From NCBI GenBank assembly GCA_024278645.1, contig JAJRST010000609.1, forward strand, positions 1 to 13,254: a DNA stretch of 13,254 bases. Direction: 5' to 3'. This DNA is from a bacterium. Its GTDB lineage: Bacteria; Zhuqueibacterota; Zhuqueibacteria; Residuimicrobiales; Krinioviventaceae. Positions 7,599 to 13,254 of this stretch are shown here, piece by piece. The translations under genes and the position numbers were made by a program. Positions within the stretch are counted from its first letter, which is position 1. The number at the start of each line of letters is the position of its first letter. The notes beneath the pieces are model-generated. The model made no database searches. It was not told where the DNA came from and saw nothing but the letters and a program-made list of their open reading frames with translations.

Positions 7599-9455
7599 AT
7601 GCTAAAATTGAAACACGTTTTGGCGCTGACCACGTTCTTCACCATGCTCACGGCGATTTCATTCGCCGATGGTTATGAACTGTCGATCACGCAGGAAGAC
7701 GTCAGACTTGATGTCGGCGAGCAGGTGCAATTCCAGGCCAGCCTGACCGACGAGCAGGGCAACACAATTGACGCCCGGTTTTCCTGGGAAGTCAAAGAAG
7801 GACGCAACGTCGGATCGATCGACCAAACCGGCCTGTTCACGGCAGAGCAGGATGGCAAGGCCGAAATCCAGGTGACGGCCATTGGCTACGATGAAGAAGA
7901 AGACACGCACGTCTATGTGGGCAATGCCGGCGACGGGGACGATCATGACGGAGACGATGATCACGGCGATCACAATGGCGATGATGACGGCGATGATGAC
8001 CAGGGCGAACACGACGACGATCACGATGGCGACCACGATGACGACCATGACGGCGATCATTCCGCCTACCAGTTCATCATCAAAATCAGTCCGCGCAAGG
8101 TGGAGACGGCTCTGAACACGCAGGTGCAATTTTTCGCCAGCGTGTATGATCTGCAGAAAAACCCGGTCGACACCACCGTGACCTGGGAGCTGTCGGGATG
8201 GCCAATTGGCGTAATAGATGAGAGCGGCCTGTTTACGGCGCAGGCGTACGGAGAGGCGCATGTCATTGCCCGCCTTGGGCAGGACTATGGCAAGGCGAAG
8301 ATAGAGGTTGAAGACGAGGACGGAGACGACGATCATGGCAATGGTCATGACGACCACGACAAACGCGGTTACAGATTAATGTTGACGCCGCGGGACACGG
8401 TCGTCTATGTCGGCGACGCTGTTCAGTTCATCGCCGTGCTCAAGGATTCCAACGGTCAGCCGGTGGACGCGCCGGTGCGCTGGAAAATTGAACACAACTC
8501 TTCCATCGGAACGATCACCCGGGACGGTTTGTTTACCGCGATGCAGTCCGGTCTGGCATTCATAGAAGCCAAAGCCAAGGGCGTGGAAGCCAAGACCAGC
8601 ATCCAGGTGATGGAACGAGCCGGCAGCGACGTCAACAGCATGAGAGTCTACCGCATTCTGCCCAACGGCGCGGTGATCGACGACAGCGTCATCATTCGCG
8701 AAGGTGAAATGCTAAAGCTCGAAGACCTGCCCTTCCCCTTTGAAATTTTGAACGGCAGCATGTTGACCATACCGGACGGCGCGTTGCACGAAGACATTCA
8801 CCTGACCATTGACCTGTCCGAGCTGGCCAATGTGCAGGACGACAGCGTTTTCCACCCGCAAAACATAGTCAACGCCGTGGAGTTCAAGGTGAGCGTCGCC
8901 GGCGACACCATCCACCCCTATTATTTTGACAAACCGCTGCGGATTTCGATCCCATTCGACAGAGAACTGCTGCAGAAATACGGCATCGACCCGGACAGCC
9001 TCGACATCGCCTATTATCTCGGCGACGACTTTGTCGACCGCGTCGGCATAGAAAATGTGGTGATTGATACGACCCAGAATCGCATCTTTGCGGAAATCAT
9101 CCACTTTTCGACGCTGGTTATCTACAACAAGCAAAGCATAACCACCGACGCGCAACGGCTCAACGCGCAGCTTCCGAATGAATTTGTCGTTTACCAGAAT
9201 TATCCGAATCCCTTTAATCCGTCCACAACCATCACCTTCCGCTTGTCGCAAAGCAGCGACGTACAAGTGACCATTTACAACGTGATGGGTGAAAACATCA
9301 GGACGCTTTACAGCGGCAGACAAAATGCCGGTTTCGTCAGCCTGAGCTGGGACGCCACGGACAGTCAGGGCCATGTCGTACCGTCGGGCATCTACTATTA
9401 CCAGGTAAAAGCCGGATCGCAGATCGCCACCAGGCGAATGCTCCTGCTTCGATAA
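7599..9455 (+). CDS. Secreted Ig-like (BIG2) protein with Asp/His-rich linkers and T9SS sorting domain
   Basis: 618 residues. The signal peptide ends near A24. Three BIG2-like Ig repeats follow (about 28-106, 157-236, 258-345), sharing VxxxxQVQFxAS/AVxxDxxGNxxD, a Trp, and IGxIxxxGLFTA. Between repeats 1 and 2, residues 108-154 are almost wholly Asp/Gly/His (24 Asp, 8 His, 10 Gly of 47); a shorter similar linker lies at about 237-257. Residues about 346-525 resemble a ZU5-like module (LTIPDGALHEDIHLTIDLS, PLRISIPFD, IHFSTLVIY). The end (about 527-618) is a T9SS type A/FlgD-like sorting domain (YQNYPNPFNPSTTITF, IYNVMGENIRTL, VPSGIYYYQVKAG). I infer a cell-surface adhesin or matrix protein whose linkers may bind divalent metals. 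It has its own sigma-54 promoter and a separate leader. No enzymatic motif is seen. Confidence 0.92.
   Translation: MLKLKHVLALTTFFTMLTAISFADGYELSITQEDVRLDVGEQVQFQASLTDEQGNTIDARFSWEVKEGRNVGSIDQTGLFTAEQDGKAEIQVTAIGYDEEEDTHVYVGNAGDGDDHDGDDDHGDHNGDDDGDDDQGEHDDDHDGDHDDDHDGDHSAYQFIIKISPRKVETALNTQVQFFASVYDLQKNPVDTTVTWELSGWPIGVIDESGLFTAQAYGEAHVIARLGQDYGKAKIEVEDEDGDDDHGNGHDDHDKRGYRLMLTPRDTVVYVGDAVQFIAVLKDSNGQPVDAPVRWKIEHNSSIGTITRDGLFTAMQSGLAFIEAKAKGVEAKTSIQVMERAGSDVNSMRVYRILPNGAVIDDSVIIREGEMLKLEDLPFPFEILNGSMLTIPDGALHEDIHLTIDLSELANVQDDSVFHPQNIVNAVEFKVSVAGDTIHPYYFDKPLRISIPFDRELLQKYGIDPDSLDIAYYLGDDFVDRVGIENVVIDTTQNRIFAEIIHFSTLVIYNKQSITTDAQRLNAQLPNEFVVYQNYPNPFNPSTTITFRLSQSSDVQVTIYNVMGENIRTLYSGRQNAGFVSLSWDATDSQGHVVPSGIYYYQVKAGSQIATRRMLLLR
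7920..8060 (+). repeat. Low-complexity GAY/CAY/GGN tract coding the Asp/His/Gly linker
   Basis: The DNA is an irregular run of gac/gat, cac/cat and ggc codons, coding 47 residues of which 42 are Asp, His or Gly. Such tracts can change length by slippage. A shorter tract of the same kind lies at about 8308-8365. Confidence 0.8.
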
Positions 9456-9505
9456 TGAATTAATCTGCCGGCGCATTCTGCCAGTCAGGTCCAAGCCCCT
9501 CCCAG

Positions 9506-9521
9506 TGTGCAGCAATGCACA
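9506..9521. repeat. Perfect dyad TGTGCA-N4-TGCACA
   Basis: Six-base arms are exact complements around GCAA. The TGCACA half-site also occurs twice in the candidate activator repeats at 7349-7354 and 7382-7387. It could be a protein site for one of the local activators, or a small hairpin in the 3' end of the upstream mRNA. Confidence 0.4.
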
Positions 9522-9522
9522 G

Positions 9523-9551
9523 GACTCGATTCCGGAATGCGTCGGTTTTTT
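9523..9551 (+). terminator. Possible weak terminator after the Ig-like gene
   Basis: An imperfect stem from GAC (9523-9525) to GTC (9541-9543), built around ATTCCGGAAT, is followed by GG and six T (9546-9551). The stem has mismatches, so this is a tentative call. Confidence 0.35.
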
Positions 9552-9619
9552 GAATCCAATTATTCCAAAGTGTGACGCTGCCTCGCCTGTTTCAATTTCA
9601 ACTGTGACATTGACGACAC

Positions 9620-9639
9620 ATTCTTGAAATTCCAAGAAT
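9620..9639. repeat. Perfect 20-bp dyad ATTCTTG-N6-CAAGAAT upstream of the second activator
   Basis: Seven-base arms are exact complements across a 6-base spacer, about 165 bases before the activator start. No T-run follows, so an operator for a dimeric regulator is more likely than a terminator. Confidence 0.45.
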
Positions 9640-9805
9640 CAACGATCCTGAAGCGCATGAACAGCGGCGCACATACATACTGTTTTTTATTGACTTATGC
9701 AACAGCGCTCCAAGGCATCGAGAACAATAAAAATATCTTTACGGCATAATGTTTGATTAATAAAACAGCAAAGAGTAGTTGTACGTATGGCAAGGGAGTA
9801 AAAGA

Positions 9806-10834
9806 GTGGTGGAACAACATTCCATGGCGGCGGGTGTGCAGGATACTCTCATCGGAACCAGCCAACCCATCAACAATTTAAAAAACCTGATTCGCAAAAT
9901 CGCGCCGCTGGATACGACGGTGCTCATCCTGGGCGAAACCGGCACCGGCAAGGAAGTGGCGGCGCGGCTCATTCACGAGTACAGCAGCACCAGCCGCGGC
10001 AATTTCATCCCGGTGCATGCGGCCGGCATTACCGAGACGCTGCTGGAGAGCGCCTTGTTCGGCCACGAAAAGGGCGCCTTTACCGGGGCCTATAAAATGC
10101 AAAAGGGCTACTTTGAAAACGCCGCCGGCGGCACGGTTTTTCTGGATGAAATCGGCGAGGTGAGCATGGCCACGCAGGTCAAGCTGCTGCGCGTGTTGCA
10201 GGACAAGCAGTTTTACCGCGTCGGCGGCGGCGAGCCGATACAGTCGACGGCGCGCATCATCGCCGCGACCAATAAAAATCTGGCCAAGCTGATCCGCGAA
10301 GCAAAGTTCTGTGAAGACCTGTATTATCGCTTGAACGTCATCACCCTGGAAATTGCCCCGCTGCGAGAGCGGCGCGACGATATTCCGCTGCTGGCGCAGC
10401 ATTTCCTGAAAAAGTACAGCAAAAAGCACAACCGCCTCGGCGTCTATCTGAAACCGGAAACCGTTGAAATGCTGCAAAACTACAACTGGCCCGGCAATGT
10501 GCGCGAGCTGGAAAACGTCATCGAACGCATGGTGGCGCTGTCCGATTCCGACTGGATCGGCCCGGACGCCCTGCCGCACGAATTCTTTGCCATGCCCGAA
10601 TCGCCGCCGATCAAGGGAGATCAGTTTCTGCCGTTCGCCGAAGCAAAGAATCTGTTCGAGCGCGAATATATTATCGACATTCTGCGGCGCTCGAGCGGCA
10701 ACATCTCCCGCGCCGCCAGAATCGCTAAAATGCCGCGTCAGAACCTGCATCAAAAAATTAAAAAATACAACCTGAGACCAAAGATCAAGGACGATTACAC
10801 CGGGTTTTTAACCCATGTCGAAAATTTCAACTAG
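9806..10834 (+). CDS. Sigma-54 activator without sensor domain (PspF-like layout)
   Basis: 342 residues from GTG 9806, chosen because GGGAG (9794-9798) lies 7 bases upstream; a TTG at 9779 in the same frame has no ribosome site. The AAA+ domain begins almost at once (DTLIGTSQPI near residue 12). Walker A is G43-ETGTG-K49, the sigma-54 contact loop GAFTGA is 90-95, and Walker B is D114-E115. ATNKN, LYYRLNVITLEIAPLRER and WPGNVRELENVIERM follow. The C-terminal Fis-type helix-turn-helix (about 297-325, NISRAARIAKMPRQNLHQKI) binds DNA. There is no receiver, GAF, PAS or FHA part, as in PspF, so activity is probably set by expression level, a partner protein or modification. It follows two T9SS cargo genes with sigma-54 promoters, and a strong terminator ends it. 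It is related to the GAF activator at 2260-3735. Confidence 0.93.
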   Translation: MVEQHSMAAGVQDTLIGTSQPINNLKNLIRKIAPLDTTVLILGETGTGKEVAARLIHEYSSTSRGNFIPVHAAGITETLLESALFGHEKGAFTGAYKMQKGYFENAAGGTVFLDEIGEVSMATQVKLLRVLQDKQFYRVGGGEPIQSTARIIAATNKNLAKLIREAKFCEDLYYRLNVITLEIAPLRERRDDIPLLAQHFLKKYSKKHNRLGVYLKPETVEMLQNYNWPGNVRELENVIERMVALSDSDWIGPDALPHEFFAMPESPPIKGDQFLPFAEAKNLFEREYIIDILRRSSGNISRAARIAKMPRQNLHQKIKKYNLRPKIKDDYTGFLTHVENFN

Positions 10835-10852
10835 CGTTCTTTACCTCCTCCC

Positions 10853-10897
10853 AAAACCGGCTCGCATCGCAGGACGACGATAAGAGCCGGTTTTTTT
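10853..10897 (+). terminator. Strong Rho-independent terminator
   Basis: AAAACCGGCTC (10853-10863) pairs perfectly with GAGCCGGTTTT (10884-10894), an 11-bp stem with a 20-base loop that can form a small inner ATCG/CGAT stem. Seven T follow the GC part (10891-10897). It closes the sigma-54 cluster and separates it from the aldolase gene. Confidence 0.9.
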
Positions 10898-11040
10898 ATG
10901 ATCGTTTGCGAAATAAACAATCTATTGATTTTTCCCGGATGAAAAAACTCGATTTGAGCAACTTGCTTTCTTTTACGTTTGTTTTTTTTCGAAAAAAATG
11001 TATCTTTAAAGATATTTTAAAAATGCAACGAAAGGAATGC
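10898..11040 (+). promoter_or_regulatory. AT-rich leader of the aldolase gene with 14-bp palindrome
   Basis: The region is much richer in A+T than the genes around it. TATCTTTAAAGATA (11001-11014) is a perfect palindrome, 26 bases before the start codon, and could be an operator. A possible weak promoter is TTTGTT (10978-10983) with TATCTT (11001-11006), 17 bases apart, which would place the palindrome on the -10. TTTG (10953-10956) with TACGTTTG (10974-10981) resembles a Bacteroidota promoter but its 17-base spacing is short. AAAGGA (11031-11036) is the ribosome site. Confidence 0.4.
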
Positions 11041-11895
11041 ATGCCTCTTGAATCATACGCGACAATACTAAAACATGCCGGCCAAAACGGATATGCTGTC
11101 GGAGCGTTCAACATATTTGCTCTGGAATTTTTACCGGCCATTCTGAGCGCCGCAGCCGAAGAGAGGTCGCCTGCATTGCTTCAAATAAACCCCGTTCATT
11201 TCCATCATCACGATTTGCCGAACTATCTCGCTTATGTGAAAGCGCAGATGGCCAGGGTGGACGTCCCCATCGGACTGAACCTGGATCACGGCCTGAGCAA
11301 GGAAACTATTTTGCAGGGAATCGAGGCGGGCTTTCCCTCGGTCATGTTCGACGGATCGAGATTGCCGTTTGCACAGAACCTGAAGAAAACCGCCGGGATC
11401 GTCGTTTTGTGCAAATCCCGCAATATCACCGTGGAGGCGGAGCTGGGACATCTGAACGATGAAGGGCTGGAACTGACGCCGGAGACGCAGCAGAGGTTGT
11501 TTACCGATCCCGACAAAGCCGCCGAATTTGTCGCCGAAACCGGCGTCGATGCTCTTGCCGTGGCCATCGGCAATGCGCATGGATTTTACAAAGGCGAGCC
11601 AAAACTGGACTTTGAACGGCTGCAACGCATAAGAGACAAGACGCAAGCGCCTCTCGTCCTTCATGGCGGATCGGGCATTTCGCAAGCTGATTTCAAAAAA
11701 GCCATTTCGCTCGGCATTTGCAAGATCAACATTTATACGGAAATGAGCGCAGCAGCGGCCGCTTTTGTAAAACAGGAAACCGCCAAACAGCAGGCGCCCG
11801 TCGACTATCCCACGCTGCTCAGCGGCGCAAGAGAGGCGGTGAAACAGGTTGTGAAACATAAAATGCGCATTTTCGGCAGTTCCGGCAAAGCCTGA
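11041..11895 (+). CDS. Class II ketose-bisphosphate aldolase (GatY/KbaY-like)
   Basis: 284 residues, the same length as E. coli GatY. Zinc-dependent class II aldolases split fructose- or tagatose-1,6-bisphosphate into two triose phosphates in the cytoplasm. Key residues fall at family positions: proton donor D82 and zinc ligand H83 (NLDHG), zinc ligands H180 (NAHGFYKG) and H208 (LHGGSG), plus AELGHL and the phosphate-binding KINIYTEM. This agreement in numbering supports ATG 11041, which has AAAGGA upstream, over in-frame upstream starts at 10906 or 11023. Sequence alone does not decide between fructose and tagatose substrates. No GatZ/KbaZ-type partner is seen; the next gene, 83 bases downstream, codes for an uncharacterised barrel-like protein that may act with it. 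A strong terminator upstream separates it from the sigma-54 cluster. Confidence 0.92.
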   Translation: MPLESYATILKHAGQNGYAVGAFNIFALEFLPAILSAAAEERSPALLQINPVHFHHHDLPNYLAYVKAQMARVDVPIGLNLDHGLSKETILQGIEAGFPSVMFDGSRLPFAQNLKKTAGIVVLCKSRNITVEAELGHLNDEGLELTPETQQRLFTDPDKAAEFVAETGVDALAVAIGNAHGFYKGEPKLDFERLQRIRDKTQAPLVLHGGSGISQADFKKAISLGICKINIYTEMSAAAAAFVKQETAKQQAPVDYPTLLSGAREAVKQVVKHKMRIFGSSGKA

Positions 11896-11906
11896 AATAA
11901 ACATTC

Positions 11907-11940
11907 GGGCATCTATTGCCCCATGCGAAAGCCTCGCATG
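11907..11940 (+). repeat. Two adjacent hairpins between the aldolase and the next gene
   Basis: GGGCA-TCTAT-TGCCC (11907-11921) is followed with no gap by CATGCGA-AAGCC-TCGCATG (11922-11940). Both stems are perfect (5 and 7 bp). No T-run follows, so full termination is unlikely; mRNA processing, stabilisation or partial attenuation between the two genes is possible. Confidence 0.5.
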
Positions 11941-11978
11941 AGAAATAATGACAAAAACCACTCCATTTGTGAGATATT

Positions 11979-13136
11979 ATGCAAAAGTGGCTTGATCAAA
12001 AAATTGCACGAATAAAGGCCGACCCAAATTGCAATGACTTTATCCTGGCCGATGCCAAGGACGCCGACATGGCCTACGGCATTTCGGCGCCCGGCCAAAG
12101 CCCTGAGCATCACTCCCGGGAAGGCAAATTTCGCACTTTGGCCGAGTATCGCGAGATCATTCGCAAGGTGATCAGACAGGCCAAGGTGGACATTGTGCTC
12201 ATGTCCGCCAGCACTAATGAAATCCTGACCATCGAGGAGCGTTTGTTCGACGACAGTCCGCTTACGCCGGCGGCGCGGGCGAACGACACCACGGACATCC
12301 ATGTGGTCACCGGCAATCGTTACTCGCAGCAGCCGGCGCGCCCTTTCAGAACCGCGACCATCGACCACATTCAATGCGGCAAATATGAATGCACACCCGC
12401 CGAACGCCGCCTCGGCGCCGACCTCGGCCTGTATTCGGTCACTTTTAACAACGACGTCGAGCTCGACCTGGTAACCCTGGAGGCGTTCAAAAGTTTTCGC
12501 CTTGAGGCGGAACAAAAGGGTTTTCGGTATTTTCTCGAAGTATTCAACCCGAACATGCCCGGAGCCGTGCCGCCGGAAAAGCTCGGTCAGTTTATCAACG
12601 ACCGCATCGTCCGAGATCTGGCGGGCGTCACCAAGGCCGGCCGGCCGTTGTTTCTCAAGGTCGTGTACCAGGGGCCGAAATTCATGGAGCAGTTGGCCAG
12701 CTACGATCCCGATCTCATTCCCGGCATCCTCGGAGGCTCGTCGGGCACAACCTACGACGCCTTTAAGATGCTGCAGGACGCCAAAAAGTACGGCGCTCGC
12801 GTCGCCCTTTACGGCAGAAAAATCAACAACAGCGAACACCAATTGGCGTTCATCAGCTTTCTGCGCCTCATCGCCGACGGCGAAATCCCGGCCGAAGAAG
12901 CCGTTCGCGCCTATCACGGCGTGCTGCAGGAATTGGGCATAAAGCCGTACCGTTCCCTGGAAGAAGACTTGCAGATTACCAATCCTTCCGTTTCGTACGG
13001 CGGCAATTCCGGCTTTGTCCCTGTTACGGCGGATTTAAAATCGACGGCTCGGAATGACGATATTGATTTCAGTAAAATGAGTCCCAAGGAAAAGCTGGAG
13101 TGGAATCGAAAAAGATGGAATCGTATCCTCAGCTAG
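11979..13136 (+). CDS. Uncharacterised aldolase-like TIM-barrel protein
   Basis: 385 residues; I do not recognise a named family with certainty. The chain alternates short hydrophobic strands and helices like a TIM barrel: FILADAKDADMAYG, DIVLMSAS, LYSVTFNN, FRYFLEVFNP, PLFLKVVYQGP, LIPGILGGSSGTTYDAF and ARVALYGRKIN. K227 in FLKVVYQGP sits where DhnA-type class I aldolases carry the Schiff-base lysine (a K-x-x-Y-T-G type strand). GGSSGTT and YGRKIN resemble the phosphate-binding end of such barrels. This is inference from pattern, not a confirmed assignment. There is no signal peptide, so it should be cytoplasmic. ATG 11979 has only a weak GAG ahead. It follows a class II aldolase gene by 83 bases in the same direction, which suggests a shared carbohydrate pathway. 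Confidence 0.75.
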   Translation: MQKWLDQKIARIKADPNCNDFILADAKDADMAYGISAPGQSPEHHSREGKFRTLAEYREIIRKVIRQAKVDIVLMSASTNEILTIEERLFDDSPLTPAARANDTTDIHVVTGNRYSQQPARPFRTATIDHIQCGKYECTPAERRLGADLGLYSVTFNNDVELDLVTLEAFKSFRLEAEQKGFRYFLEVFNPNMPGAVPPEKLGQFINDRIVRDLAGVTKAGRPLFLKVVYQGPKFMEQLASYDPDLIPGILGGSSGTTYDAFKMLQDAKKYGARVALYGRKINNSEHQLAFISFLRLIADGEIPAEEAVRAYHGVLQELGIKPYRSLEEDLQITNPSVSYGGNSGFVPVTADLKSTARNDDIDFSKMSPKEKLEWNRKRWNRILS

Positions 13137-13232
13137 CAATGTCGACGGCCTGACGCAATTTTTGATTCTTTGGTGGATGTGGTTTAGCGGCAGCCAAAAC
13201 CTGGCCCTGGAAGGTTGGCGTCTGAGCAGCGC

Positions 13233-13252
13233 CGCCAAGCTTCGGCTTGGCG
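13233..13252 (+). terminator. UUCG-capped hairpin, probable terminator cut by window end
   Basis: CGCCAAGC-TTCG-GCTTGGCG is a perfect 8-bp stem with the extra-stable C(UUCG)G tetraloop, about 97 bases after the last stop codon. Any following T-run lies at or beyond the window end, so termination cannot be confirmed. The 13137-13232 stretch before it shows no other feature. Confidence 0.5.
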
Positions 13253-13254
13253 AC

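Larger units (their letters stand above)
9456..9805. other. 350-base intergenic region with dyads, no gene
   Basis: No credible coding region. It holds a perfect dyad TGTGCA-N4-TGCACA (9506-9521), a possible weak terminator (9523-9551), a second perfect dyad ATTCTTG-N6-CAAGAAT (9620-9639) and an AT-rich stretch (about 9680-9780). The AT-rich part includes TTGACT (9690-9695) and CATAAT (9745-9750), which are not paired at a normal spacing, so the promoter of the downstream activator is unresolved. No GG-N10-GC/GT sigma-54 match was found. Confidence 0.5.

Noticed and set aside
7659..8357. 232-residue open frame on the minus strand
   Set aside because: It is the shadow of the Asp/His-rich repeat tract: the complement of GAY codons reads as Ile/Val runs. 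No ribosome site, and the plus-strand protein is clearly real.
8712..9635. 307-residue open frame on the minus strand
   Set aside because: Antisense to the ZU5-like and T9SS sorting domains of the Ig-like gene; no recognisable domain.
9779..9805. TTG 9779 as start of the second activator
   Set aside because: No ribosome site precedes it, while GTG 9806 has GGGAG 7 bases upstream.
9878..10753. 291-residue open frame on the minus strand
   Set aside because: Antisense to the AAA+ domain of the second activator, whose motifs are unmistakable.
10953..10981. Bacteroidota-type promoter TTTG and TACGTTTG
   Set aside because: The spacing of 17 is shorter than usual for that promoter type, and the nuclease gene promoter shows the organism uses ordinary -35/-10 elements.
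11907..11921. Possible sigma-54 promoter before the barrel-like gene
   Set aside because: GG to GC spacing is 8 or 9 bases, not 10, and the sequence is better explained as a hairpin GGGCA-N5-TGCCC.
11913..12917. 334-residue open frame on the minus strand
   Set aside because: Antisense to the barrel-like gene, starting inside it and giving no family-like motifs; the plus strand gives a coherent alpha/beta protein.
1..13254. CRISPR array, tRNA or rRNA gene, insertion sequence or phage genes
   Set aside because: No regularly spaced repeats with unique spacers, no tRNA or rRNA pattern, no transposase or integrase-like protein and no terminal repeats were seen on reading both strands.

Overview
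The window reads as chromosomal DNA from a Gram-negative bacterium of the FCB group, most like Calditrichota, KSB1 or a related lineage. Three things point there. Two proteins end in type IX secretion (T9SS/Por) type A sorting domains with YPNPF motifs. One lipoprotein begins its mature part with Cys followed by a RDNPLDPLSP stretch of the kind common in those lineages. One gene carries a DUF5683-type PGWGQ segment. The one clear housekeeping promoter, TTGACA-N17-TATATT upstream of the first gene, is of the ordinary E. coli type rather than the Bacteroidota TTTG/TAnnTTTG type, which argues against true Bacteroidota. Taxonomy is inference from these traits only.

Layout. Positions 1-1021 (minus strand) hold the first 340 residues of an SbcD/Mre11-type nuclease, cut by the window edge. 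Divergent from it is a tight plus-strand run: a lipoprotein (1222-2247), a GAF-AAA+-Fis sigma-54 activator (2260-3735, TTG start) and a membrane Ser/Thr kinase with two PEGA domains (3725-5296, overlapping the activator). Next come a kelch-repeat T9SS cargo protein (5336-6568) and a DUF5683-like membrane protein (6569-7339), then a large Ig-like T9SS cargo protein with Asp/His-rich linkers (7599-9455). A second sigma-54 activator without a sensor domain (9806-10834) follows and ends in a strong terminator. Beyond it lie a class II GatY/KbaY-type aldolase (11041-11895) and an uncharacterised barrel-like protein (11979-13136).

How it may work together. Sigma-54 (-24/-12) promoter matches with correct GG-N10-GT spacing lie in front of both T9SS cargo genes, at 5299-5314 and 7484-7499. 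The second sits inside a perfect 11-bp inverted repeat and has a 33-bp-spaced repeat upstream where activator sites would be expected. With two sigma-54 activators and a Ser/Thr kinase in the same cluster, I infer a local regulon: envelope or cytoplasmic signals (kinase, GAF domain) switch on export of surface proteins. This is the most interesting reading of the window. The promoters and protein motifs are seen directly; the wiring is inference.

The aldolase and its neighbour, beyond the terminator, look like a separate metabolic unit.
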